Shown one piece after another: positions 22,695 through 34,440 of a stretch of DNA of 64,000 nt (its first letter is position 1; every line of letters starts with the position of its first letter). The notes under the pieces were generated by a model. That model saw nothing but the letters and a program-made list of their open reading frames with translations. It did no database searches and was not told the DNA's origin. The translations under genes were made by a program, and so were the position numbers. This stretch comes from Nageia nagi (Eukaryota; Pinophyta): NCBI GenBank assembly GCA_050084985.1, contig JBITNC010000001.1, positions 129,022,001 to 129,086,000 on the forward strand, written 5' to 3'.

Positions 22695-22925
22695 GAGGAG
22701 TTAGAGGTGCGTAGTTCAAAGCTCTTGGATATGGGAGAACCAGGTTCAAAACTCTTTACTCTTAAAAGTTGAAACATACTTAGAATTCTATCCAAGTTGA
22801 TGGTAGGTATAGATGAGGCGAAGCTTATGCTTCCACTGAATTCTTGACGATGTAGATGCCACTCAATTACGACTCTAAGCTTAAAAGTTCATGGTGCGAG
22901 AGGACAAACTCCAATAAAAAAATTG
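22695..22925 (+). mobile_element. Possible tRNA-derived SINE
   Basis: GAGTTAGAGGTGCGTAGTTC followed about 30 bp later by ACCAGGTTCAAAACTC recalls the A and B boxes of tRNA-like SINE heads (B box consensus GGTTCGAATCC). The block ends about 170 bp further in an A run (AATAAAAAAATTG). No second copy in the window and no target duplication recognised, so this is tentative. Confidence 0.3.
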
Positions 22926-23751
22926 AAGTTTACATAAATGTATTAATTTTTAATATTTTTTTTTATATATTAAATTACAATAGGTGAAATACATTCCCTA
23001 ATTAATGTTTTTCTTCTTCAAGTTTGATTGTGTATAAGATGAACTTATTTGTCTTACATGAATGAATGAAATCTTTTAAATTCAAAAATTGTTCAAAAAT
23101 AAATATATTTCATTTATGTATTTAAATGATTTTTCTAACAAAATTAAGATTCGTTATAAAATTGTAAAATATTAATCTTTGAAAATTAAAATTCATAATT
23201 ATTTTTAAGAAGTAGAATTTAAGATTTATAATAAAAAAGATATACATCAAATGAAAAATATTCATCTTTTTTTAAATGAACAAACAAACTAAATACAAAT
23301 TACTTAATAGGGCACCCAAAATATAGTTCAAAATCAACACATTTAATTTTAATTTGTTTCCTATAATTCCAATAGCAGTTAAAAGAAGAGAATGTATAGT
23401 GCATACCAAGAAGATTTGCTTATTTCCAAAGTATTGATCTTTTTAGCACACTTATGGTATTTCATCCCCTTTTCCAATATTCCCATCTTTTGTTGCCTCA
23501 TAAATCTGAGGGGTTTGAAGAATTCATGCCAATGGGAATGCTTGTGAATGAAAATTGAGAAGTACAAAATTACATTTTGAACTAGTGATGCATTGGGTCA
23601 AAATATACATTCCAATGGTTAGAATCCTAAGAACTTATCTCTTTGTGGTTTATATCAAGGTCATAATTGAAATCACATTCATATAATTAAAACTCCTAGG
23701 TCTTGTGGCCATTCCACTCTCTTCTAACATTTAAAGAGAAATTCCATGTTC

Positions 23752-24070
23752 TTACTTTTCATCCCAAAGAGATGGCATATGACTAAAGAACTTGATCTCT
23801 TTCATCCCATTAGACAATTGATGTTTTTTCCCATAACTAGCCACCTCAAACTCATGCTTAGAAACACCCAATAATAATGCCCATTGATTGCCAAATGAAA
23901 ATAAACATATAAACCCTAAAACCCAAAGAATTTTACATACCATGTTTCTAAGAAGCAAAATCCCAATTAGTAGCACCATGATATTAACACTCTTGATATT
24001 CTTCCCAGCCCTACTAGCCATAGATAACAACCCCCATCATCCTATTCAACAACACATCAATGCACGGTAG
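23752..24070. other. Overlapping opposite-strand small frames with hydrophobic leader-like segments
   Basis: Minus frame 24030-23752 (92 aa) contains hydrophobic runs (VLLIGILLL and MVCKILWVLGFICLF) before a charged tail. Plus frame 23888-24070 contains MILTLLIFFPALLAIDNN. Just after the plus frame is GTAGGTAAGT, a good splice-donor-like string. Neither resembles a peptide family I know. Hydrophobic antisense pairs arise by chance in AT-rich DNA, so this is only a note. Confidence 0.2.
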
Positions 24071-24077
24071 GTAAGTA

Positions 24078-24095
24078 ATATATATATATATATAG
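24078..24095. repeat. (AT)n microsatellite
   Basis: Run of TA dinucleotides of about 18 bp following GTAAGTAA. Confidence 0.85.
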
Positions 24096-24489
24096 AAAAA
24101 ATATTTTAAAAACTTAAATGCCTGTCAAAATAATAATTTATATTTTTTAAAGCATGTCTTTTTTACATTTTAAATTTTATATAAACCTTAAAACACATCT
24201 AAAAAGTAAAAAAAATGTCCATTTAGATGTCGAATTCTAGGGTTGCTCTCGATTATTTCGTTTAGGAAGCCAAAGTTTTTGGTGGTATATTAATTTGAAT
24301 ATTTTTAGTATGAATTTGTATAGTTATAAACAACTTAGTCATAAATAAGAATCTTATTAAGGTGTGAATGCATAGATTGTGATGAATTCAAAAGGTGATT
24401 TGGAAGAAAAGACTATTTAATGACTAAAACGTGATCATATAGCCTGTGTTTATATCAAAATCTCATCATCATAAGCATCGCTGCATAAA

Positions 24490-25420
24490 TTTTTTGCTTT
24501 CACTCATGAAGAGAAATCCCCAGGATCATCAATTTTGTACATTGATTAAGTGCTTCCTCACACATGATTGGCCATAAGGATTGGTTTGCTTCCTTGCATG
24601 AATCAACTTATCCTACAGGTCAAGTACATTTCGATGATGACACACCCTATGATATTCAAGGAATAGGGGATGTGTCCATATATCTTGGGAAGAATAACTT
24701 TCAGGTAAAGGAAGTCTTATAAGTGCTTGATGTAACAAATAATCTTCTATCTATCATTCATATGTTATATCATGACATGAAACTAGAGTTTGACATAGTG
24801 AAGGGCAGGGAAAGTTTACGACATTCATGATAAATCTCAAAGTGGACAAATTATGGTGATTGCTATAGGAGTTGGAAAGATGTTTTTGCTAGATGTATTT
24901 TCTTTAAATAATCAAACACTTTATGTTTGTGTTATAGATTTCACCATACTTGGTACTATATATATGGACATATGAATCTAGACTACCTGATCACTTTGCA
25001 AAAGAACGAGTTGGTACATGGCCTTCCATCTCTTATTTCTCCTTCCAATATTTGTTCTACTTATATAGCATGAAAAAAAATAAACTTCCATTTAGTGATA
25101 GCACACATCATACTAAAGGACCGCTTCATGTGATCCATATTGATATGTGTATACTAACAAGGCTAGTATTTATGGCCTCAGATACTTCCTACTATTTGTT
25201 GATGATACTCCAAAAAGATGTGGGTATATTTTTTGAAGAAAAAGGACCAAACATTTTCCTATTTCAAGGAATTCAAGGTACTTGTGGAGAAATAAATTGC
25301 CCATCATATCCATGTACACTGCTCATATCAATGGAGAAGACCTATCAAATGAGTTTTTTGCATTTCTAAAGCAACATGAAATTTGAGCATAGTTGACTAC
25401 ATCTCACGGAAATGCATAGT
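24490..25420 (+). pseudogene. Outer Ty1/copia element, 5' part: protease, GAG-pre-integrase, integrase start
   Basis: Plus-strand frames give ASSHMIGHKDWFASLHESTY and GQVHFDDDTPYDIQGIGDVS (protease region, 24550-24690), KNNFQVKEVL and NNLLSIIHMLYHDMKLEFD (24700-24800). Then YGHMNLDYLITLQKNELVHG (pre-integrase, 24960-25020), and a broken integrase core up to LTTSHG at about 25400. It stops at the long inverted-repeat element, and matching copia coding sequence resumes at 41226. The protease catalytic D-S-G reads as a degraded D-x-S. Gag and the 5' LTR are not found upstream; homology to copy B ends at 24410. Confidence 0.85.
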
Positions 25421-25689
25421 GGTAATTTATCATAAAATAATAATTTTTTAAGATTTTAATTTGCTATTATTTTGCTCACCGACCTTGGCCTAGGTAGCCT
25501 AATTTTTTCAAGTTTATTTTTTTCCTTAGTTGGTTAGCCAAAATTTTATAAATTCAAAGTTTTTTTATATAAATTAGCCAAACATACCCTTGTCTATTTT
25601 GCACTTTATTGCCTATATTTTATAAATATTTTAGGTTTTCCTAAGGGAATTGCCTATTGAACTCAAGTGTTACACTAAAAAGAATGTAG

Positions 25690-25850
25690 ATCTGAAAGAG
25701 AAAAAACTATCCTATATGAGAAGAATATGAAAATCTTATTGGATAAGATGAGCATCTTATTAGAGGATACAAGTGTCTTATTATAGAAGATAAGACTCTT
25801 ATTACAAAAGATGAGCATCTTATCAAAGAAGATGAGTAACCTGTACCTTT
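25690..25850 (-). repeat. 21-bp tandem repeat array, left arm
   Basis: About six to seven units of 21 bp with a core like AAGATGAGCATCTTAT; each core is itself nearly palindromic (AAGATGnnCATCTT). The same unit occurs reversed in the right arm. Confidence 0.8.
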
Positions 25851-25967
25851 AAGAATGTACTAAATCTATTTTTAGTAATTTAAACTAAATCTAATCTCTA
25901 AATGATTTAAAACTTCATCATTGTATATATACCATTGAGTACATATGAAATGAGTGGTCATACGATC

Positions 25968-26131
25968 CCCTTTGGATTAAAATTGAGCTCTAGAAGATGC
26001 TTGTCATCTTACCTCTCAAGATGCTTCTCTACATTGACAATGTAGATGAGGATTTACATTATCAATGTAGATGAGTGTCTTAAGAGGTAAGATGTTGAGC
26101 ATCTTCTAGAGATCAATTTTGATCCAAAGGG
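25968..26131. repeat. Central hairpin of the inverted-repeat element
   Basis: The arm starting CCCTTTGGATTAAAATTGA at 25968 pairs with the arm ending TCAATTTTGATCCAAAGGG at 26131. The loop lies around 26039-26061. A handful of mismatches are visible along the 70-bp arms. Confidence 0.9.
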
Positions 26132-26632
26132 TGTTGGAATGTATAATGCATTATTGTAAAGGTTTGTATTAAATATCTTATGTAAGTTCACTAATACTTA
26201 AAGGTATCATTTTATGCCTTGAGTATTTAAGTGAATGTGATAATGTAACTTGTCCTATACTTCACATCATGAGCATGCCCCTTGGGTAAAAGGATGTGCA
26301 TGTCATGCTATTATACATTGGATAAAAGGGTGATCTAAAGAGGGATTTTGGCCTATAAATAGAAGGCTCCCTCTTTGTGATCACAAACCAATTTGTGGAG
26401 TAAAGTTGTGCTAGAGGATAGTGTTTAGGAGTTTAGATTAAGAGGATTGTAAGAGAGTTGTATTTGTGATTGAAGTAAAGATATACTTAGTGGATGTACT
26501 CCTAGTTGGAGGAACCACTTACATCTTGTGTTATCTTTGTGAGATTGCTTTGTGTGATAGTTAGACGTGAATTGAGAGCTTTTATGTGATCTTAGTTGTT
26601 TAAAAATTATCTTGTTAGTGTTAGTTCTTTCA
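26132..26632 (+). repeat. Left LTR of copia element
   Basis: Contains a TATA box (TATAAATA at 26354-26361) followed by AGAAGGCTCCCTC. Closely matches 39904-40402 and 53678-54177. Confidence 0.95.
26354..26361 (+). promoter_or_regulatory. LTR TATA box
   Basis: TATAAATA after GGCC, conserved at the same place in the right LTR (40124-40131) and the solo LTR (53900-53907). It is the likely start signal of the element's RNA about 30 bp downstream. Confidence 0.75.
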
Positions 26633-26635
26633 AAT

Positions 26636-26650
26636 TGGTATTAGAGCACT
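26636..26650 (+). promoter_or_regulatory. Primer binding site, initiator-Met tRNA type
   Basis: TGGTATTAGAGCACT begins three bases after the left LTR. It matches the initiator-Met complement with the same C-to-T change seen in the other elements here. Confidence 0.9.
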
Positions 26651-29370
26651 TTGGAGGCTCCTCTTCACATCCTTGGTGATTGAAGTTCTTCATCGTCAAC
26701 TTGGAGGTCCTCATTACTTAGCCTTCACTCCATTGTAAGGTAAAAGATATTCAAAGGTATAAACTCCTTTACTTTAGCTACATAATACTAACTTTTTTTG
26801 GTTAGTCACAATTTTTTTAAAAAAAAATTTCTTGAATAATGTATAATTGTTATACATTTTTTTATTATTTCATTATGAGGTACTAACATCCTCTTGTTAT
26901 GAACCAATCCATTTTTTTTAATATACTTATATGTTATTATTATGGATTTTTTCTAACAAAAGTATTTTGTTTGTTGTAATTAAAAAAAATGGTTATGATA
27001 TAAAAATAATGTTATAATTTTATAAAAATTATACATTGTTTTATTATACTCAAGATTAAATGCTAGAATAAGGAGGTAATTAAAAACAAACAAAAGGGGT
27101 TTGTATGAAGAATTTTTTTTGTATATTTATATGTAAAGAATTTTAAAAATATATATATAATATATGAGGGGCAATTTTTTTTGCTTTGACCAAACCCTCA
27201 AAATACAAAAATCAAAAAAACATTTTCATGGCATGATGCCTCTCCATGCTTGGCATGATGATTCTTCTAGTCGCACCCCTTTGCTCCTCTTAGGATGGTT
27301 GGAAAGGTGTTTCGATTTAGTTGGACTTCGTTGATAACCCTCGCCCTTGCCTTCTCCTCCCTCATTGCATAGATTTTGCCTCCAAGACCTTGTAGCCTAT
27401 TCACAGCCCCTCCTTGTGACCATCTCCTACAGCCTCATCTTCTCCTCTGTTGACCACTCCTCTCAGCTTTGCATGGGCTCCCTTCATGGCCCCTCCATCG
27501 CTCATCCTCGCTTCCCCTCCACGTAACCTCTAAACACTCTATATGCATTTTTTTATTTCTATTTATAAATTTTTCTTTCCCCTTAAGTGCTCATCAACTC
27601 TTGGTTGATGCACTATTTTTGAGACATTTATTTTTTGCTTTCTTATAAGCAAGCCCTATTTTTTGACATTTATGGTTAGACTTAGCATGGAGTAAAAAGT
27701 TAAAAATGGAATTAAATGCACTTATATGGAGTGTAGATCTCCTCTATTCATTTAATTCCATCATGAATTATAGATAGCTCATGATAACTTCTTATTAATT
27801 TTTTTTAACCTTGAGGTGGCAATTTTTTTAATTTAAGTAATAGCTTAGGAATATTTTTTTTAAATACTTCTAAGTATCGCAATTTACTTAGGTAAAATGA
27901 TAATTATTATTCTAAACATGAAATTTTTTTTTCCTAAGTATCTTTTGATAATTTCATGTTGCCTAAAATTTTATAAGCAAATGATTTTTTTTTTTGCCAT
28001 TTGTTAAGTAAAAAGGATTTTTTTTACTTAAAAATATTATACTTGGAAGATTTTTTAGCATGCAATTTTTTTCCTTAGTTTATTTCTAAGGTAAAACTAG
28101 TATACTATCTTTAAGGGATAGATTTTTTTAAGTAAAAGAGGGGGAGTTTGTATAAACTTTACTTAAAATATTTATCTAGATATTGCATATTTATTTGTTA
28201 AGTTAATATATGCATGCCTAATACTTGCTTAGAACTTAATTTTTGGTGATAAATGCTTGACTTAAAATTTAAGTTAGATATTTTAAGTCAAATAATGCAT
28301 GCTTAAGGAGTTTTTTTTTTTAAGTTAATACTTAGGACTTAAAATTTTTAAGATGCATGCTTATGACTTAAAATGCATGTTTATGCCTCTTAAATTTTTT
28401 AAATTCTTTATGAATGGACTAGTTCTTATGAAGAAATAATTCATGCTTACTTAATTGTTTTAAGTTGTGGATTGATACATGCTTCTTTAAGTTAATGATG
28501 CATACTTATGGAATTGATGCATGCTAAGTATTTTCTTATGCAAAGTTAATAGACTTGTGTAAAATAAGAATTGATGTAAAGATGTCCTTTAGGGGTTGGT
28601 AAACAAAACCCATTAGACTCTTAGATTTCAAAAATTGCAAATAAATGATATTTACTTATGCTTTTTTACTTCATGTTTCACAATTTGCTTTATTTACATA
28701 TGCAAAATGTAAATATTGAAATGAGAAACCCCCTAAAATGAACACATCCACATGTACATTCTGCAACATGACTTATTTAGGGAGCCATAAGATGAGGACA
28801 GGCAAACTAAAGCCTTTAAGTTTGATGATCCAAGTGGTGAAAAGTCCATACTTCTCAATTTTCTATAATTTCTCTATTGGTCTGGATTTAACTCCAATAA
28901 ATGGATAGGTATGTGTGTAGTGATACCACATATCTATGCATCCATTTAGGGATTATCCTAATAACCTAGGAGGACAACTTGAAACCTAATAAAAATTAAT
29001 AATTTGGTTGATCCAATAAACATTATAACCTTGGAAAATAGTAGGTACTTCTCCTTGTGAGAGTATAAAACTAACCAAGGTGAACTGGTTAAGGATTGCT
29101 AGTACTTGGGCTCCTCTTGTATGGGCATCCAAGTGAAGACCTAATTTTAGATAAAAAATAATCCTCAACAATGTCACTTTACATCTATGATTCTTGAGAT
29201 GAAAAATATATTTATGTACATGGATTATTTGAGTTGTAAAATATTTGTATTGGTGAATCAAATTATGCATGTCTTTTGTGTTAAAATTAACATGTATTTT
29301 TTACTTAGTTAAAACTTAACATATAATGTTGTTAACCATATGCTTATTATTTCACATTTTTGTATAGCAA
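26651..29370 (+). other. Long untranslated leader of copia element
   Basis: No recognised coding sequence over 2.7 kb, unusually long for a copia leader. Two parts stand out: a GC- and pyrimidine-rich island at about 27230-27540 (many CTCC/CCTC strings) and a T-tract-rich stretch at 27780-28520 with runs of 6 to 12 T every few tens of bases and repeated AAGTTAAT / CTTAAAATT text. The open frame at 29270-28986 (minus) looks accidental. Confidence 0.6.
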
Positions 29371-30355
29371 ATGGGAGACTTCTTTTCACCTAAACACATT
29401 CTTAATGGTTCCAAATTTGAGATTTAAGAACCTCGAATGAGAATTGAGTTGTAGGTAAGGAAGCTTTGGCAAATAATAAATAAAAACCTTATACCTCCTA
29501 TAAATGAGAAGGCACTAGAGGCTTACAGCATAAAGAATGAGTTGGTAACCTCTATGATTTACCATGCAATTTTAGATGATGTGCTCCTGATAATTTTCTC
29601 TTCAACCTCAATAAAGAAAGCTTGGGATAAGCTTAAAAAAATCTACCTTGATTCAATTTTTTCAAGCAGGTTTACTATTCTCTAAAAGTTGCTTCAATCT
29701 CATTAAGGAGAAGATGAAAATATGGCTATCTACTTGAACAAAATCATTGACCTAAAGACCCAACTTGTTGCTTATGGATGCAATTGGATCAATGATGAGT
29801 TCATTGTATTCATCATTCTTCAAAGTTTAGAAATTTTATAATAGTTATGGAAATAAGAATTGATGATAAAAAAGAAGTCTTCTCCCTTGAGAACCTTTCT
29901 AAGCACCTATTGAAGCATGAGAAAACCCTTAACAATAAGGTGTTGATTTCTTCTCTTAAAGATAATAACATTGCTCTTGGAGAAACTAAAATTCATTTCA
30001 AAAAAAAGTTCAACCATCAAATGAAATCTTATCTTTCTTTCTCCAAAAATTTTGAGAAAAGAGGCAATGGCTATAATAGCAACGGGAACAATAGAAACAA
30101 TAACCATAGTAGTAGGAACAATGGCAACTTCAAGCAAAGAGATGGAAAAGGTAAAGCAAATAATCTATATTCTAAAAAAACATTTGATGGTAATTGTAAC
30201 TATTATGGTATTCAAAGTCACAAAGAAGTTGATTATTACAAAAAAAAAAGAGAAAAAGAATAAAGGTAATGGAAATATAAAGAACTACAAAGGAAAGAAG
30301 AATATTCATGCTAGTTTTGCTACAGCACTCTACTCCATGTCTCACTCTTTTTAGT
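29371..30355 (+). pseudogene. gag of copia element
   Basis: Starts at ATG 29371 (MGDFFSPKHILNGSKFEI). AWDKLKKIYLDS near 29620 and ENMAIYLNKIIDLKTQLVAY with NDEFIVFIILQSL (29720-29835) are the UBN2-type gag domain. A basic Asn/Gly-rich tail (29847-30263) leads to CNYYGIQSHKEVDYYKKK, a zinc knuckle in which two of three Cys read as Tyr. Several stops interrupt. Gag packages element RNA. Confidence 0.85.
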
Positions 30356-30466
30356 CTAATTAGATTGTTGATTCTGGTTGTAATAATCACCTATTCTTTG
30401 AAAAAAAAAAGTTTGAGAACTTTTACAAGTATAAAAAAGATGCAGTTACGATAAGTGATAACTTTA
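30356..30466 (+). pseudogene. Copia protease start, interrupted
   Basis: IVDSGCNNHLFFEKKKFENF at about 30364-30425 carries the active-site D-S-G, then DAVTISDN just before the gypsy insertion. Translation resumes after 36368 with TFEI, so the insertion fell inside the protease coding region. Before interruption this was the enzyme that cuts the polyprotein. Confidence 0.85.
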
Positions 30467-30875
30467 TGTTACGACGCTACAAATATGAAAAGGAAATATT
30501 ATAAAAATGAAATGAATATTAATTTGAAATAAAAAAATGATAACTATCTATTGGAAATAACAAAGCATGAATTGGTAAATAGAATATGAAATAGCATAAA
30601 TAAGCAGATAAGAATAGGATTTTATTGAATAGTAATAAAATCATAAGCTGCTTCAAGGAGGCTACCTCCTTATAACTCCAAAGGTGAAAAATAATATTCA
30701 AGATGCATTTCTCCACACACTTTTATCTATTTATATTAAACTAACCCTAACTCTAATAGTAATGCAAAATCGGGCCCTGCCCTTATAATCATAATATTAT
30801 GATTTACAATATAGGATAATAATTTAATAAAATACTAATACTAACACTAAAATGTTAGGATGTGGGATCCTAACA
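30467..30875 (-). repeat. LTR of nested gypsy element (3' LTR in element sense)
   Basis: Same length as the partner at 35955. Its outer end in element sense is a perfect 9-bp hairpin (TGTTAGGAT / ATCCTAACA, 30853-30875). An internal ACTAACCCTAACTC is telomere-like only by chance. Confidence 0.95.
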
Positions 30876-32920
30876 TGTGACCCCTCTTGGGATGAAGCTT
30901 TATCCTTAAAGCTTGAAGTGTGAAAACTATTGTTTTAGCTGATGAAGGGTTTTCCATGTTGCATCTTCCCATTACAAAGCTATCGTGAACATTGATCCAA
31001 AACTACCTTAGGTACAACTACCATTGATCCATCCTTTGCCAACTTAGGTAATTATGTCTAAACCTAAACCTCTAATTCAACCACTTTTTTGAGGCAAGAG
31101 ACATGAAACATTAGGTGAATCTTGGAAGAAGTAGGAAGCTCTAATTTGTATGTAGCTAGGCTAATGCACTATAACACCTTGTAAGGACTATAAAATTTTA
31201 GGGCCAATTTATGAGGGCTTTTTATTTTTAAGGATTCTGGCGATAAGGTTATAGCCTCAAAATTACCATGGCATCTACTTGGAACTCTCCTTCCACACAT
31301 TACTGATTAGCCTATTATTTCATACAATGTTGGGCTATCTCAAGGTTATCCTTGAGTAAATAAAGAATATCATTAGAGTAACTAAAGTTGACTCAACTAC
31401 CTAAACTTTACTAGCACTTGCAATATATGAGGTGATTGTTGGTGGAGCTTGACCATATACTACTTCATAGAAGGTCATCTTGTTGGTAGAATGATAAGAT
31501 GTATTATACCACCACTCAACCAAGGGAAGCCATCATATCAAATGCATAGGTTGTGTTTAAGCAAAATAATGTAAATATGTTTCCAAGCATTTGTTGATAA
31601 TTTTAATTTGATCATCAGTTTATGGGTGATATGCTAAGCTCATGTTTAGTTGGGTACCTTGTAGTTTAAAAAGCTCTTACCAAAAATGACTTGTAAAAGT
31701 GGGATCATGATCATTGATAATCATCTCTAGCATGCCATGTAGTTTGAAAATTGTATCCAGGAATAAATGTGCCACTATCACTGCTTTATAGGGATGAGCC
31801 AATGAACTAAAATGAGTATATTTGGATAATCGATCAACCACCACTAGAATAATTGATTTACCATGAGATTTAGGAAGGCCTTTAATGAAATCCATTAAGA
31901 TATCAATCCATGTATGGGTAGGTATGGGAAGAGGTTGAAGGAGTCTCAGAGCACCCACTATCTCATCCTTTTATCATTGACACACATCACAAGCTACCAT
32001 AAACTACTTGATATCCAATTTCATACCTATCCAATAGAATGACCATGCCACTCACTTATAAGTTTTCAAAAATCCTTCATGTCCTGATGTAGGTGTGGAA
32101 TGCAATTCGAAAAGTATTTCTAATTTACATTTTGAAGGAGACAGTAACAAAATTCAACTTTTAAATCTCAAAAAACAATCATGCCATGTGTGATGTGGTT
32201 TACTCATGGGGTCTTGAGTGATCTATTTTAGCAATTCTTGAGTGGAGCTATCCTTTACCCACTCTTGTTTAACTTTATCTAACCATTGAAGAATAGGAGA
32301 TGAAAGAGCTTACAGGGCTACTTGATCTTCAAATTTTTTGAACAAAGCATAGGCAACCACATTCTCCTTACCTTTATGGTATACTACCTCATAATCACAC
32401 CCTAGTAGTTTGGTCACCCATTTTTATTGCTCAAGCATAGAAAAACATTGCTCAATGAAAAATGTTAAACTATGATGATCTATGAGGATGATGAAATGGA
32501 AACCAATGAGATATGGTCTCTAATGTTGAACTGCATGAATGATGGTAAGCATTTCTTATTCATAAGTGGATTTATCCAATTTTTTTCCAAAGAATGCTCT
32601 ACTAGTGAATGCCAAGGGATGCCCCTCTTGCATTAATACTACCCTAATTCCTACTCCATAAGCATCACTTTCTATCACAAAGGTTTTAGAAAAATTTGGC
32701 ATTGCTAATACCGGGGTGGTACATGTTGCCTCCTTAAGCTTAAGAAAAGCTACCTTAGCTTAAGAGGACCATTCGAATGCATTCTTTTTCAACAACATGG
32801 TTAGAGGTGCTACAATATTACCATAATCCTTCACAAACTTCCTATAATAGCCTATCAACTCCAAGAATCCTCAGAGACTTTTCAAAGATGTAGGAATAGA
32901 CCAATTTTTTATGTCAGTAT
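30876..32920 (-). pseudogene. Integrase and RNase H region of nested gypsy element
   Basis: Minus frame 31958-31677 reads WIDILMDFIKGLPKSHGKSI, VVDRLSKYTHF and IINDHDPTFTSHFW: the integrase core with first Asp and second Asp (usual S-D-R-D reads N-D-H-D). Downstream broken text includes LNMSLAYHP, ETYLHYFA, LPLVEWWYNTSYHS and near 31100 a C-terminal block with PNVSCLLPQK. Upstream, 32920-32000, are decayed RNase H and zinc-head pieces. A TAG or TAA at an expected Gln is common. Dead copy. Confidence 0.8.
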
Positions 32921-33610
32921 TCTTTTATGGTTCCACCTTAACTCCCTCTTTGGATATAACATGGCCTAAGTAGTCAATTTCCCTTTTACCGAATGAACAT
33001 TTTGATTTTTTTGCATATAGTTGGTGTTCCTTCAAAATTTGTAAGGTTTGATCAACATGTGACACATGTTCTTGCCATGTCTTACTGTAGATCAAGATAT
33101 CATCAAAGAAAACTAAAATGAACTTCCTAAGGAATGGATGAAACACTTAATTCATTAAACTTTGAAACATGGATAGAGCATTTGTGAGGCCAAAAGGCAT
33201 GACCAAGAACTTATAATGGCCCTCATGGGTGCAAAATATAGTTTTTGGTATATCCTCCTCCTTGAGGTAGATTTGGTGATACCTAGATCATAGGTCTAGC
33301 TTGTTAAAATATCTTGCCCCATGCAATTCATCCAATAATTCATTAATGACTAAGATGGGAAATTTATTCTTAATGGTAATTTAGTTGAGGGCCCTGAAAT
33401 CCACACACATATGCAAAGAACCATCTTTCTTATGAACTAATATAATTGGAGAAGAATATGGGCTTATGCTAGGTTGAATTACTCCTACATCCAATAGTTC
33501 CTTAACCAATTTTTCAATTTCATTTTTGTGTAAACAAAGATACTGATAAGGATAAATGTTTGGTGGGTGACTTCTTGGCACCAACTAGATAGCATGATCA
33601 TGTGATCATT
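32921..33610 (-). pseudogene. Reverse transcriptase of nested gypsy element
   Basis: Minus frame 33584-33381 has NEIEKLVKELLDVGVIQPSI, SPYSSPIILVHKKDGSLHMC and VDFRALN (fingers). Frame 33146-32925 has LVFFDDILIYSKTWQEHVSH (YxDD box changed to FFDD, both Asp kept), AKKSKCSFGKREIDYLGHVI and SKEGVKVEP. The palm between them (33380-33150) is present but stop-broken, including a block like [16 protein letters not shown]. Confidence 0.88.
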
Positions 33611-33659
33611 AGGGTGGTAAGCCCATTGGTTTCTCAAAGATACTTGAATGCTTACTTAA

Positions 33660-34440
33660 GATGGGCTACAAATCTTTAGGCCCTATGATTTTAGATTCGA
33701 TGATTGATAAAGAGTATAACTATGCTAGCATCCCTTTTCCAATTTTTCATAGGATCTTTTTCATGCAATGTGAGCTCACAACTTGTACAGATCCACCTTG
33801 TAATCCCTTGAGAGTATGCTCTTGCTCAACTATTTTGAAGGTCATCCATAGGTCTACAAAATTCCATTGTATGGCACCCAAAGTCCTTAGCCATTGTACC
33901 TCCAAAACTATATCATATCCCCTAAGTGGTAAAGTGTAGATGTCACTTTTCAAAGTATAGTGGGCCATGCTTAGTTTGACATTGTGACATGTGCCTTTAC
34001 ATGCTATTTTTCCTCTATTACCAACCATAACTTCAAAATTATTTGTAGGGTGGATGTAATAGTCAACAACCTTAGCCACTCATGGATCAATGAGATTATG
34101 AGTACCTCCCAAATCTAACAGTATTATAAGAGGATGCTTTTTAGAAAAACCTATAACCTTCATAGTTTGAGGGATGGTAATTATTGCCAATGCATTGTAA
34201 GAGATAATCAAGGCCTCCTCATTTGGAATTTTCTTTGTAGCCTCTTCAGTTGCACTCTCATATTCCTTCTCACTAGGATCATCAACATCAAGCAAATATA
34301 ACTTTTGTTGTGTACAATGATTACCATGAATAAATTTCTCATCATAATTATAGCACAGGCCCTTGTTTCGATGCTCTTCCATTTCCTCCCATGTCAACTT
34401 CTTAGTTTGCATTGTGCGATTCGATGGTGGGGCACTTGTG
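33660..34440 (-). pseudogene. Zinc knuckle and protease of nested gypsy element
   Basis: Frame 34412-34080 starts KKLTWEEMEEHRNKGLCYNY with a knuckle C-Y-N-Y-D...H-G-N-H-C (second Cys lost). It ends HPLIILLDLGGTHNLID, the active site with D-S-G changed to D-L-G. Frame 34079-33747 continues in phase with a stop between: AKVVDYYIHPTNNFEVMVGN, YDIVLEVQWLRTLGAIQWNF (flap helix) and FVDLWMTF. The pair is the gag tail and protease of a plant gypsy element. Confidence 0.87.

Larger units (their letters stand above)
22523..24261. other. 1.74-kb segment present only in copy A
   Basis: Lies between two blocks that are nearly adjacent in copy B. Mostly AT-rich text without a recognised gene. It includes a SINE-like stretch (22695-22925), opposing short frames with hydrophobic stretches around 23.75-24.07 kb and an (AT)n run at 24078-24095. 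I see no flanking target duplication that would prove a single insertion; loss from copy B is equally possible. Confidence 0.6.
20950..24410. repeat. Segmental duplication, copy A
   Basis: Three collinear blocks match copy B (44369-48305) in the same orientation: 20950-21832 with 44369-45244, 21840-22522 with about 47413-48140, and 24262-24410 with 48160-48305. Copy A lacks about 2.17 kb (kinase part) and has 1.74 kb (22523-24261) not present in B. The first block runs through a LINE poly(A) into shared non-LINE flank, so the copies share more than a dispersed repeat. Confidence 0.9.
25430..26131. mobile_element. Long inverted-repeat (foldback-like) element, left arm and centre
   Basis: From 25690 inward the sequence is an inverted copy of 40408-41050. 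Outer part: a 21-bp tandem array (25690-25850). Middle: 25850-25967, whose reverse complement matches 40408-40545. Centre: a 70-bp hairpin with arms 25968-26038 and 26062-26131. Sequence between the copia break (about 25421) and 25690 probably belongs to the element too, but its mirror at the right end is weak. A copia retrotransposon inserted at 26131/26132 separates the arms by 14.3 kb. No coding capacity seen. Confidence 0.75.

Noticed and set aside
23752-24070. Possible small secreted peptide genes on both strands
   Set aside because: Both frames look like leaders only because the DNA is AT-rich; no family signature, and a stop precedes the splice-like GTAAGT. Kept as a low-confidence note only.
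25690-25850. CRISPR-like array of short palindromic repeats
   Set aside because: Units are head to tail without unique spacers, in a plant nuclear context within an inverted-repeat element.
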